Assembly: GCA_046262175.1 (NCBI GenBank)
Contig: JBHENF010000238.1
Span: 1 to 27,171 of the forward strand
Length of the DNA: 27,171 nt
Direction of reading: 5' to 3'
Source: RYN-124 sp046262175
GTDB lineage: Bacteria; Actinomycetota; Actinomycetes; Mycobacteriales; SCTD01
The translations under genes and the position numbers were made by a program. Positions within the stretch are counted from its first letter, which is position 1. Every line of letters begins with the position of its first letter. Of the stretch, positions 7,889 through 15,463 are shown piece by piece. The notes beneath the pieces are model-generated. The model was not told the origin of the DNA. It saw nothing but the letters and a program-made list of their open reading frames with translations, and searched no databases.

Positions 7889-8361
7889 CCGACCCGGTGG
7901 CGTACCGGAACAGCCGGGCGCGCAAGCGGATGGGCGCGGGCGCGCTGTTCCGCGACGCCGACGGCCGGGTGCTCCTCGTCGAGCCGACGTACAAGGACAC
8001 CTGGGAGCTCCCGGGTGGCGCGGTCGAGGCGGACGAGTCCCCGCGCACCGCCTGCGCCCGGGAGGTCGAGGAGGAGCTGGGGCTGCGCATCGAGCTCGGC
8101 CGGCTGCTCTGCCTCGAGTGGCAGGGACCGGAGCCGGAGCGGACGGAGTCGCTGATGTTCGTCTACGACGGGGGCGTGCTGCCGGCGGACACCGAGCTCC
8201 GGCTGCCGCCCGAGGAACTCGCGTCGTACCGCTTCGTGCACGAGCGCGACCTGGACACGCTCATGGTGGAGCGACTCTCGCGACGTACCCGGGCGGCGGT
8301 GCAGGCGCTCGCGGAGGACCGCGTCGTGGAGCTGGAGCACGGCGCCGCGATCAGCACCTGA
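7885..8361 (+). CDS. Nudix hydrolase
   Basis: A 158-residue protein starting at the GTG that overlaps the previous stop (GTGA). It contains a complete Nudix box: from the Gly after LPG, then E at +6, then REVEEELGL, fitting Gx5Ex7REUxEExGU. Nudix enzymes cleave nucleoside diphosphates linked to another group, using divalent metal bound by the REUxEE glutamates. The N-terminal strand MGAGALFRDADGRVLLVEP is typical. The C-terminal region is rich in acidic residues and ends in a helix. The substrate cannot be inferred; house-cleaning of damaged nucleotides or of NDP-sugars are common roles. It is the last gene of the long plus-strand run; the next gene has its own promoter. Confidence 0.9.
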   Translation: MTDPVAYRNSRARKRMGAGALFRDADGRVLLVEPTYKDTWELPGGAVEADESPRTACAREVEEELGLRIELGRLLCLEWQGPEPERTESLMFVYDGGVLPADTELRLPPEELASYRFVHERDLDTLMVERLSRRTRAAVQALAEDRVVELEHGAAIST

Positions 8362-8363
8362 CG

Positions 8364-8369
8364 TACGGT
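8364..8369 (+). promoter_or_regulatory. Candidate -10 box of the aldo/keto reductase gene, leaderless arrangement
   Basis: TACGGT with 6 nt before the ATG at 8376, directly after the Nudix stop codon. No Shine-Dalgarno is seen before this ATG, consistent with transcription starting at the start codon. Confidence 0.35.
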
Positions 8370-8375
8370 CCGGCC

Positions 8376-9449
8376 ATGGACTACACCCACCTCGGCCGCA
8401 CCGGCCTGCGCGTCTCCCGCCTCTGCCTCGGCACCATGAACTTCGGCCCGCAGACGACGGAGGAGGACTCGCACGCGATCCTCGACCAGGCGCTCGAGGC
8501 TGGCATCAACTTCATGGACACCGCCAACGTCTACGGCTGGAAGACCGGCGAGGGAGTGACGGAGCAGATCCTCGGCCGCTGGTTCGCGCAGGGCGGCGAG
8601 CGCCGCGAGAAGACAGTGCTGGCGACGAAGCTGTACGGCGGGATGGGCGACTGGCCCAACCGCACGTTCCTGTCCGCGCTGGCGATCCGGCAGCAGTGCG
8701 ACGCGTCGCTGAAGCGGCTGCAGACCGACTATCTCGACCTGTACCAGATGCACCACATCGACAGGGACGCTCCGTGGGAGGAGCTGTGGGAGGCGTTCGA
8801 CGTCCTCAAGCAGCAGGGCAAGATCCTGTACGTCGGGTCGTCGAACTTCCCGGGCTGGGGCATCGCGCAGGCCAACGAGCGGGCCCGCGCCCGGCACTCG
8901 CTCGGCCTGGTCAGCGAGCAGAGCTACTACAACCTGATGACCCGCACGGTGGAGCTCGAGGTCGTGCCGGCGTGCGAGCAGTACGGCGTAGGGCTCATCC
9001 CCTGGTCGCCGCTCAACCGCGGGCTGCTCGGCGGCATCCTGCGCAAGCAGAAGGAGGGCCGCTCCGCCTCCGAGGCGACGCAGAAGTCGCTCGAGGAGAA
9101 CCGGGCGGCGATCGAGGCGTACGAGGCCTTCTGCGACGAGCTGGGCTCGGAGCCGGCGCACGTCGGGCTCGCCTGGCTGCTCGCGCAGAAGGCAGTGACC
9201 GCGCCGATCGTCGGACCGCGCACCGCGGAGCAGCTGGCGGGGAACCTCAAGGCCTTGGACGTGACTCTCGGCGAGGCCGAGCTCGCGCGGCTGGACGAGA
9301 TCTTCCCCGGCCCCGGTGGCCCGGCGCCGGGGCCTACGCCTGGTAGAGCGGGTACGCGCGCAGGACCGTATGGACCGCCCGCGTGCCCAGCACGCTCTGC
9401 ACCAGCTGCAGCTGGTCGACCCGGAACTCCGGCCCGTCGTACCCGCTGA
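8376..9449 (+). CDS. Aldo/keto reductase with a frameshifted C-terminus
   Basis: An NADPH-dependent aldo/keto reductase of the YajO/Kvbeta-like type. The TIM-barrel catalytic tetrad can be seen: Asp and Tyr in FMDTANVYGWKTGEG, Lys in TVLATKLYGG, and His in DLYQMHHID. The NADP site shows VGSSNFPGW, IPWSPLNRGLLGG and PIVGPRTAEQL. Homologues end in roughly IFPGPGGxAPxAYAW. Here the frame follows that up to GGPAP and then continues into a 40-residue proline/arginine-rich tail until 9449, overlapping thpR on the other strand by 116 nt. Adding one G to the run at 9329-9332 restores AYAW and a TAG at 9344-9346, the expected natural end. The active site is unaffected. The ATG has no Shine-Dalgarno but a -10-like box at the right distance for a leaderless mRNA. 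Confidence 0.9.
   Translation: MDYTHLGRTGLRVSRLCLGTMNFGPQTTEEDSHAILDQALEAGINFMDTANVYGWKTGEGVTEQILGRWFAQGGERREKTVLATKLYGGMGDWPNRTFLSALAIRQQCDASLKRLQTDYLDLYQMHHIDRDAPWEELWEAFDVLKQQGKILYVGSSNFPGWGIAQANERARARHSLGLVSEQSYYNLMTRTVELEVVPACEQYGVGLIPWSPLNRGLLGGILRKQKEGRSASEATQKSLEENRAAIEAYEAFCDELGSEPAHVGLAWLLAQKAVTAPIVGPRTAEQLAGNLKALDVTLGEAELARLDEIFPGPGGPAPGPTPGRAGTRAGPYGPPACPARSAPAAAGRPGTPARRTR
9329..9346 (+). other. Frameshift site at the 3' end of the aldo/keto reductase gene
   Basis: A run of four G at 9329-9332 follows GCGCC. With five G the frame would read A-P-G-A-Y-A-W and stop at TAG 9344-9346. With four it reads A-P-G-P-T-P-G and runs on. A sequencing or assembly error in a G run inside a GC-rich hairpin is the simplest cause; a real mutation is possible. 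Confidence 0.75.
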
Positions 9450-9807
9450 GCAGCCGCGGGTCGACCCGCCCGACCGTCAGGTGCGGCCGGTAGGGACGCG
9501 GCTCGAGGCCGCACGCGTCCTGCACGTGCTGCGCGAGCGAGCGCAGTACCTCGACGTCACCTGCCACCCCGGCCCAGGTGGTGCGCGGACCGAACGTGCC
9601 GCCGCCGGCGAGCCGCAGGGCGAACGGCGGGTGCAGGTCGGCGGCGGCCTGCAGGCCCCCGTGCAGCGGCTCGGCGTCCGCCACGTCGCCCAGGAACGCC
9701 AGCGTCACGTGCCACTGGTCGGGGTTGCTCGTACGCACCCTGCCGAGGTGCGCCTGCAGGTGCGCGACAGCCCCGGGCGACGGGCGGACCTGGACGAAGA
9801 GCCGCAC
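9334..9807 (-). CDS. thpR: RNA 2',3'-cyclic phosphodiesterase (2'-5' RNA ligase family)
   Basis: A 157-residue two-histidine (2H) phosphoesterase that opens 2',3'-cyclic phosphates on RNA to 2'-phosphates and shows 2'-5' ligase activity in vitro in its family. The two HxTx motifs are clear: HVTLAFLG in the N-terminal half and HLTVGRV in the C-terminal half, with RLFVQVRP at the start in place of the usual RLFVAxxP. Start is GTG at 9807, overlapping the TAG of the upstream MFS gene by one base, so it is the third gene of a MarR-MFS-thpR operon. It converges with the aldo/keto reductase; the natural ends overlap by 13 nt. Physiological RNA target is not known for bacterial members. Confidence 0.93.
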   Translation of the reverse strand: MRLFVQVRPSPGAVAHLQAHLGRVRTSNPDQWHVTLAFLGDVADAEPLHGGLQAAADLHPPFALRLAGGGTFGPRTTWAGVAGDVEVLRSLAQHVQDACGLEPRPYRPHLTVGRVDPRLLSGYDGPEFRVDQLQLVQSVLGTRAVHTVLRAYPLYQA

Positions 9808-11048
9808 TAGACGCGGGCGAGGTGGCGCACCGGCGCCGCGGCCGGTGTCGTCCGCCGCTGCAGATAGACCGCGGCGAGCACGCAGCCGAGGGCGCTGACG
9901 GCGCCACCGATGAGCAGGCTGGACCGCGGCCCGAGCGCTTCCGCGAGCGCACCGATGACGGGCGCCCCGACGGGCGTCCCGCCGAGGAAGACGAGCACGT
10001 ACAGCGCCATGACCCGGCCGCGCATCTCCGGGGCAGTACCGAGCTGGAGGGTGGCGTTGGCGGTGGTGGTGAAGGTGAGGACCGCCGCGCCGGTGGGGAC
10101 CAGCAGCGCCGCCATGACCCAGTACGACGGCGCCAGCCCTACCAGCACCTCCAGCCCGCCGAACGCGACGCCGGCGCCGAGGAGCAGCCGGCGGCTCGGC
10201 GGCGAACTGCGGCGCGCGCTGGCGAGGGCGCCCAGCAGCGAGCCGAGGGCGAGCATCGACGACAGCGCGCCGTAGGAGCCGGCGCCGAGTCCGAAGACCT
10301 GCTTGGCGACCAGCGCGAGGGTGATCTGGAAGTTGAGCCCGAAGGTGCCGACGACGAAGACCAGCACGAGCGGGACCATGAGGTCGGGCCGGGACCGCAC
10401 GTAGCGCAGCCCCTCGACCAGCTGCCCCTTCGCGCGCGGCACCCGGTGCGCGTCGACGAGCTCAGAGGACCGCATCAGGCACAGGCCGGCGATGACCGCC
10501 ACGTAGCTGGCCGCGTTGACGAGGAACACCGGCGCGGTGCCGACGCTGTTGATTGCGAGGCCGGCCAGCGCTGGGCCGATGATTCGCGACGCGTTGAACG
10601 TGGCGCTGTTGAGGCTGACCGCGTTGGGCAGGTCGTCCGGGCCGACCATCTCGACGACGAACGACTGGCGTACGGGCGTGTCGACGACGCTGGCCAGACC
10701 CAGCAGGAAGGCCAGCGCGTACACGTGCCAGAGCTGCACGGCGCCGGTGACGTCGAGGATGCCGAGCCCGAGCGCGAGCACGCCCATGAGCGCCTGCGCG
10801 CCCACGAGGAGCGCCCGCTTGTCGTAGCGGTCGGCGAGCACCCCGCCGTACAGGCCGAACAGCAGCACCGGCAGGAACTGCAGGCCGGTCGTGATGCCGA
10901 GCGCGACCCCGGAGTTGTGGCTGAGCTCGAGGACCAGCCAGTCCTGCGCGACGCGCTGCGCCCACGTGCCGGACAGCGAGACGATCTGACCGGACGCGAA
11001 CAGCCGGTAATTGCGGACCTTGAGGCTGCGGAAGGTGGGGCTGCTCAC
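9807..11048 (-). CDS. MFS transporter, DHA3 (EntS-like) exporter under MarR control
   Basis: A complete 413-residue major facilitator exporter with about 12 hydrophobic segments. It shows the N-terminal FRSLKVRNYRLFASGQ, the loop motif FGLYGGVLADRYDKR, and DTPVRQSFVVEMVGPDDLPN, all typical of the MFS_3/EntS subgroup. The GTG start overlaps the stop of the MarR gene (GTGA), a classic regulator-exporter pair. By analogy with other MarR-MFS operons it probably exports a toxic compound that is also sensed by the regulator. The ligand is not readable from sequence. The TAG stop overlaps the GTG of thpR. Confidence 0.95.
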   Translation of the reverse strand: MSSPTFRSLKVRNYRLFASGQIVSLSGTWAQRVAQDWLVLELSHNSGVALGITTGLQFLPVLLFGLYGGVLADRYDKRALLVGAQALMGVLALGLGILDVTGAVQLWHVYALAFLLGLASVVDTPVRQSFVVEMVGPDDLPNAVSLNSATFNASRIIGPALAGLAINSVGTAPVFLVNAASYVAVIAGLCLMRSSELVDAHRVPRAKGQLVEGLRYVRSRPDLMVPLVLVFVVGTFGLNFQITLALVAKQVFGLGAGSYGALSSMLALGSLLGALASARRSSPPSRRLLLGAGVAFGGLEVLVGLAPSYWVMAALLVPTGAAVLTFTTTANATLQLGTAPEMRGRVMALYVLVFLGGTPVGAPVIGALAEALGPRSSLLIGGAVSALGCVLAAVYLQRRTTPAAAPVRHLARV

Positions 11049-11473
11049 GAGTCGGCCAGCTTGTCGAGGATGCCGGCGGCCTGCCGCAGGACGGCCAGCT
11101 CGTCCGGGTCCAGGGTGCGCATCTGCTGGGAGAGCCAGGCGTCGCGGCGGCGGCGGTCCTCGCGCAGGAGCGCTGAGCCGGCCGAGCTGACGGTGACGAC
11201 GACCTGCCGGCCGTCCGTCGCGTGCGGCGCGCGGGTGACGAGCTCGCGCTGCTCGAGCACGGCGAGCAGCCTGGTCATCGACGGCGGCTGGACCTTCTCG
11301 TGCGCGGCCAGCTCGCCGGGCGTCAGCGCCCCGTGCCGCTCCAGGGTGGCGAGCGCGGCCAGCTGCGACAGCGTCAGGGACGTCTCGGCCCGCTGCGCGC
11401 GCATCCGCCGGGCCAGCCGCATGACCGACAGGCGCAGCGTGCTGGCGAGCGCCGTGTCGGTGGTGGTAGGCAT
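11045..11473 (-). CDS. MarR-family transcriptional regulator
   Basis: A 142-residue winged-helix regulator. The pattern fits MarR: N-terminal dimerisation helix (LRLSVMRLARRMRAQ), the helix-turn-helix SQLAALATLERHGALTPGELA, recognition helix PPSMTRLLAVLEQRELV, and the wing TRAPHATDGRQVVVTVS, followed by C-terminal dimer helices ending LRQAAGILDKLADS. It is the first gene of the operon with the MFS exporter and thpR and probably represses this operon until a ligand binds. Start is ATG at 11473 with a TAGACT box 6 nt upstream and no Shine-Dalgarno, so the mRNA may be leaderless. No long inverted repeat was found as an operator in the AT-richer region upstream. Confidence 0.95.
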   Translation of the reverse strand: MPTTTDTALASTLRLSVMRLARRMRAQRAETSLTLSQLAALATLERHGALTPGELAAHEKVQPPSMTRLLAVLEQRELVTRAPHATDGRQVVVTVSSAGSALLREDRRRRDAWLSQQMRTLDPDELAVLRQAAGILDKLADS

Positions 11474-11479
11474 GTCGTT

Positions 11480-11485
11480 AGTCTA
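11480..11485 (-). promoter_or_regulatory. Candidate -10 box of the MarR operon, leaderless arrangement
   Basis: TAGACT on the minus strand, 6 nt before the ATG at 11473. The surrounding sequence is AT-richer than its neighbours, as expected for a promoter. Short arms TTAG and CTAA flank the region (about 11476-11501) but are too short to call an operator. Confidence 0.45.
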
Positions 11486-11900
11486 GGTCATTACCCGTGC
11501 TAAGGGAATGTGTTTGCGCTGTGCCGTAAAAAGCTGTCGTAGGTGAGGCATGCGTCGGCCGCTCCACCGCCCGGGACCTCCCTGTCGCGGCACGCCAGGA
11601 GCAGGCACGAGACGCACCGCTCTCGCCGGCCTGGAGAGGCTAGAGCGGGTACCGGATGATGCAGAACTCGGTCAGCGCCGGGGGCCATCGTGCCGCACCC
11701 GTCGGCGACGCGGCGCACTTCGGTGCCGGGCAGGACGTGCGGCTGGCCGAGCCATACGACAGCCAGATCGCCGTCGACGACCTGAGCAGCTCCATGGGCC
11801 GCCGGAGGTTTCGTCGCCGGGAGCCGGGTACCAGCCGCGCGACCGGTCACCGCCTCGAACCTGCGCGACCGTCGGCACACATCGGGTGGAGCGGGTGATC
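11486..11900. other. About 400 nt without a gene I can support
   Basis: Between the MarR start and the hypothetical gene at 11901 several frames are open on both strands. On the plus strand a frame from 11656 to 11898 encodes a polar 80-residue peptide beginning MMQNSVSAGG; on the minus strand a frame across 11500-11880 and a 50-codon ATG frame ending near 11642 also have high third-position GC. None has a good Shine-Dalgarno or recognisable motif, and they overlap one another. The region may hold one short gene or degraded coding sequence. The first 60 nt are AT-rich (a run of five A near 11528) and may contain promoters. Confidence 0.4.
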
Positions 11901-12329
11901 ATGGGTCGTCGGTCGGGTCCGGCGGAGGACGCCGCGACGGTGCTGGACGCGGAGATGTGGGCGGCCCGGATTTCGGACCTCGTGTTGAAGTCGGCGGCGG
12001 TTGCCGAACGCGCCCGGACCGAGGCGGCGAGCACCTCACGGGAAGCCCGCCTGTCCCGGCTCGACGCCATGATTGTCCTGGGGCAGACGGGCTTGTTGCG
12101 CCTGAGCGGTGACGCGCCGCGACATGAGCGCAGATCACCGGTTGCCGCCGGACGCTCGAACCTGAGCAGCAACGAGCGGATGGCGTGGCTGCGGCTCGTT
12201 GTCGCGGAACAGGCTCTTTCGACGGAGGAGGCCAGACAGCGGCACAACAAGATGAGAGCCGATGCCCGTCGGGCTCTCGATGCACTGCGAGCAAGGGTCG
12301 AGGTGCACGACCGACCCGACCGAGGATAG
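11901..12329 (+). CDS. Hypothetical helical protein, orphan
   Basis: A 142-residue frame starting at ATG 11901, with GGAG (11888-11891) nine nt upstream. The product is rich in Ala, Arg, Glu and Ser and is predicted by eye to be mostly helical: EMWAARISDLVLKSAAVAER, a middle segment SRLDAMIVLGQTGLLRL, and a C-terminal helix with heptad-like spacing, RMAWLRLVVAEQALSTEEA onward. No signal peptide, membrane segment or catalytic motif is seen. Third positions contain more A and T (gtt, gaa, ttg, tca, aga) than the neighbouring genes, which may indicate foreign or fast-evolving origin. I do not recognise a family. The long upstream extension of this frame to 11550 looks non-coding. Confidence 0.55.
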   Translation: MGRRSGPAEDAATVLDAEMWAARISDLVLKSAAVAERARTEAASTSREARLSRLDAMIVLGQTGLLRLSGDAPRHERRSPVAAGRSNLSSNERMAWLRLVVAEQALSTEEARQRHNKMRADARRALDALRARVEVHDRPDRG

Positions 12330-12456
12330 GTGCTGCTCCTGAACCAGAATCGGCACCGTCCCCTGGGTGGTCGGCGCGTTTCGGCAGCGCACCGGGAGCG
12401 CCAACCGTCCTGTGGCGTGCCGTCAGCGGCTACGCGCGAGACAGGAGGCAGCTCGC

Positions 12457-12861
12457 CTAGGTGGTGGTGGCGGGCGCTGGACCGGCCGCCCTCGTCGCCG
12501 GGTCGTCGTAGTCGGTCAGCAGGCTGATGACGAGGTCGGCCACACCCAGGACGACGTACAGCGTCGCGAGCCCTTTGTCGGTATCGGCGAAGTCGAACAC
12601 GAACGGCGCAGCGATCAGGACGGCGGCGCCTAGGTAGTCCGCGGCCGAGTGCAGCTTGAACGGGATCAGGCGTACAAGCCCCAGCGGGTAAGCGGTGAGG
12701 ACACTGCCGGCCAGCAGACCGAGCCCCATGACGAGTGCCGTCGTGCGAGCGGCCGTCGAGGCGTCCGAGGCGAGCAGCGCAGTGAGCAGGAGCACCGCCG
12801 CTACCGAGTAGTCCGCGAGGATCGCGTGGAGTCGAGCGGAGATGATCTTCGCGAGCGACAT
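12457..12861 (-). CDS. Small membrane protein with four helices, SPW-repeat-like
   Basis: A 134-residue protein with four hydrophobic segments arranged as two similar halves. Each half has a polar entry with HxxxDY (LHAILADYSVAA near the N-terminus, LHSAADYLGAA in the middle) followed by two hydrophobic helices. The internal repeat and the second-half PFKLHSAADYLGAAVLIAAPFVF resemble SPW-repeat proteins of bacteria, whose function is unknown. The C-terminus is a short polar tail. Start is ATG at 12861 with GGAAGG upstream at acceptable spacing. It is monocistronic and faces the orphan gene at 11901. The domain link is by resemblance only. Confidence 0.8.
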   Translation of the reverse strand: MSLAKIISARLHAILADYSVAAVLLLTALLASDASTAARTTALVMGLGLLAGSVLTAYPLGLVRLIPFKLHSAADYLGAAVLIAAPFVFDFADTDKGLATLYVVLGVADLVISLLTDYDDPATRAAGPAPATTT

Positions 12862-12899
12862 GAACGGAGCCTTCCGTCGTCGAGGCGCGAGGCCGCGCC

Positions 12900-12922
12900 A
12901 GTGATCACTATGGCCTCAGGCC
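12900..12922. promoter_or_regulatory. Two adjacent palindromes upstream of the SPW-like gene
   Basis: AGTGATCACT (12900-12909, perfect 10-bp palindrome) is followed two bases later by GGCCTCAGGCC (12912-12922, 5-bp arms). On the minus strand CATAGT, a poor -10 match, overlaps the first palindrome. Position fits an operator for the gene starting at 12861; no regulator is identified. Confidence 0.3.
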
Positions 12923-13096
12923 GGGCGGAGTGGGCGGACTCGCAGGTGACGGGGTTCTGACATCCGACCCGTTGGATGGGTCCTGGCGGGGGTCACTTCT
13001 GCCTGCGAGGCGTCCTTCGGGTGCCGTTGGGCAGGACCTGCAGCAACCAATCGGAAGTCGGTACGAATTGTCGGGCCAGCCACGGGACCGTCGACG

Positions 13097-13537
13097 ATGA
13101 GCTTCCTCGGACGGGGCGTCTTGTCAGGGCTGGCGGGAACCGTCGTGATGACGGCCTTCCAGCGATACGTCGAGATGCCTCTGACGAAGCGACCGGACAG
13201 CTTCGCGCCCGCGAACATCGGCGAGAAGCTCCTGCCCATAGCGACGACGAGCCCGCGAGGCCGCCGCCAGCTCAACGAGGTGACGCACCTGTCCCTCGGG
13301 ATCCTCTGGGGGACGGCGTACGGAGTGGCTGCCCGCGCCGGACTGCGCGGTCAGAAAGCGGTCAACGTCGTCTTCGGCGTGGTGTACGCAGGAGATCTCG
13401 CGCTCAACACCGCCCTCGGGCTGTACGAGCCGCGCACGTGGTCGGCGAAGGACTGGACCATCGACCTGGTCGACAAGTACGTCCAGGCAGAGGCCACCGG
13501 CGCCGTCTTCGACCGCGTTCTCGACCCAGTCAGGTAG
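13097..13537 (+). CDS. Small membrane protein, DUF1440/YagU-like
   Basis: A 146-residue protein with a hydrophobic N-terminal helix GVLSGLAGTVVMTAFQRYVEMPLT and further membrane segments around LSLGILWGTAYGVAARAG and VVFGVVYAGDLALNTALG. The GxxAGxxGTVVMTxFQ start and the HLxLGILWGTAYG segment resemble bacterial inner membrane proteins of the DUF1440 (YagU) kind, some of which are linked to acid stress in E. coli. The central polar loop carries PxNIGEKLLPIATTSPRGRR. Start is ATG 13097; no strong Shine-Dalgarno (GGGA at 13083-13086 only). It is monocistronic and converges with the NCS2 permease across an inverted repeat. Function unknown. Confidence 0.8.
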   Translation: MSFLGRGVLSGLAGTVVMTAFQRYVEMPLTKRPDSFAPANIGEKLLPIATTSPRGRRQLNEVTHLSLGILWGTAYGVAARAGLRGQKAVNVVFGVVYAGDLALNTALGLYEPRTWSAKDWTIDLVDKYVQAEATGAVFDRVLDPVR

Positions 13538-13546
13538 CTGCTGCGC

Positions 13547-13609
13547 CGCACGGATGCTGCGCTGAGCTACCCGGTCGGCGTCAGCTCGGCAGGTCAGCAG
13601 CTCCGTGCG
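13547..13609. terminator. Imperfect inverted repeat between convergent genes, possible bidirectional terminator
   Basis: CGCACGGATGCTGC (13547-13560) pairs with GCAGCTCCGTGCG (13597-13609) with a single bulged base. Inside, GCTGAGCT and AGCTCGGC can add pairs. It lies between the DUF1440-like gene and the NCS2 permease, whose 3' ends face each other. There is no T-tract, which is usual for actinomycete terminators. Confidence 0.45.
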
Positions 13610-13633
13610 CAGGCGGCACGACTGCGTGGCCGG

Positions 13634-15106
<1,473 letters not shown>

Positions 15107-15158
15107 GGTGAGCAGGATCCCAGAGCAGGAGCGGCCGTCGGTGGACGCGCGCCGCGCG

Positions 15159-15164
15159 TAACCT
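15159..15164 (+). promoter_or_regulatory. Candidate -10 box of the DUF2530 operon, leaderless arrangement
   Basis: TAACCT with 7 nt before the ATG at 15172 and no Shine-Dalgarno between. The 65-nt gap to the divergent permease start must hold both promoters. Confidence 0.45.
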
Positions 15165-15171
15165 CGCCGAC

Positions 15172-15429
15172 ATGAAGCCGGTGCGCCACCCCGACCCGGA
15201 GCCGCTGGAGACCGACGACGTCCGGATCGTGGCAGGCGGCACCGGTCTGTGGGGAATCGGCCTGCTCGTCCTCGCCGTGGCGAAGCTGGCCGGCGCCGGC
15301 GTGCACGGCTGGTGGATCGGGATGTGCGCGTACGGCTTCGCGCTCGGGCTGCTCGGCGTGCGGTACTGCCAGCGCCGCCGGGACGCCATCGCGCGGGACA
15401 GGGCGGTAGCGGAGACGCCGACCGGGTGA
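15172..15429 (+). CDS. DUF2530 family small membrane protein
   Basis: An 85-residue protein with the family layout: polar N-terminus with proline (PVRHPDPEPLETDD), then two hydrophobic helices (GTGLWGIGLLVLAVAKL and WIGMCAYGFALGLLGV) and a basic C-terminal tail RYCQRRRDAIARD. DUF2530 genes commonly sit divergent from an NCS2 permease in actinomycetes, as here. Function is unknown. It is followed 34 nt later by the GMC oxidase; read-through into that gene is possible, but a hairpin lies between them. Confidence 0.88.
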   Translation: MKPVRHPDPEPLETDDVRIVAGGTGLWGIGLLVLAVAKLAGAGVHGWWIGMCAYGFALGLLGVRYCQRRRDAIARDRAVAETPTG

Positions 15430-15439
15430 AACGCTGGAG

Positions 15440-15458
15440 CCTCCGCCACTCCCGGAGG
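15440..15458 (+). promoter_or_regulatory. Hairpin enclosing the Shine-Dalgarno of the GMC oxidase gene
   Basis: CCTCCG (15440-15445), a 7-nt loop, and CGGAGG (15453-15458) form a perfect 6-bp stem. The 3' arm is the ribosome binding site (GGAGG at 15454-15458, 5 nt before the TTG start). The stem would mask the site unless opened by ribosomes from upstream or by other means. It could also simply be a weak terminator of DUF2530. Confidence 0.4.
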
Positions 15459-15463
15459 TCGTC

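Noticed and set aside
9334..9449. Programmed frameshifting at the end of the aldo/keto reductase
   Set aside because: Only four G precede the site and there is no slippery heptamer or clear functional reason; a base-calling error or simple mutation is a simpler explanation.
11474..11501. TTAG...CTAA arms around the MarR promoter as a MarR operator
   Set aside because: Arms are only 4 bp and the spacing is not diagnostic.
11500..11898. Competing short frames on both strands (126 codons minus, 80 codons plus, 50 codons minus)
   Set aside because: No ribosome sites, domains or consistent codon signal; they overlap each other, so none could be chosen.
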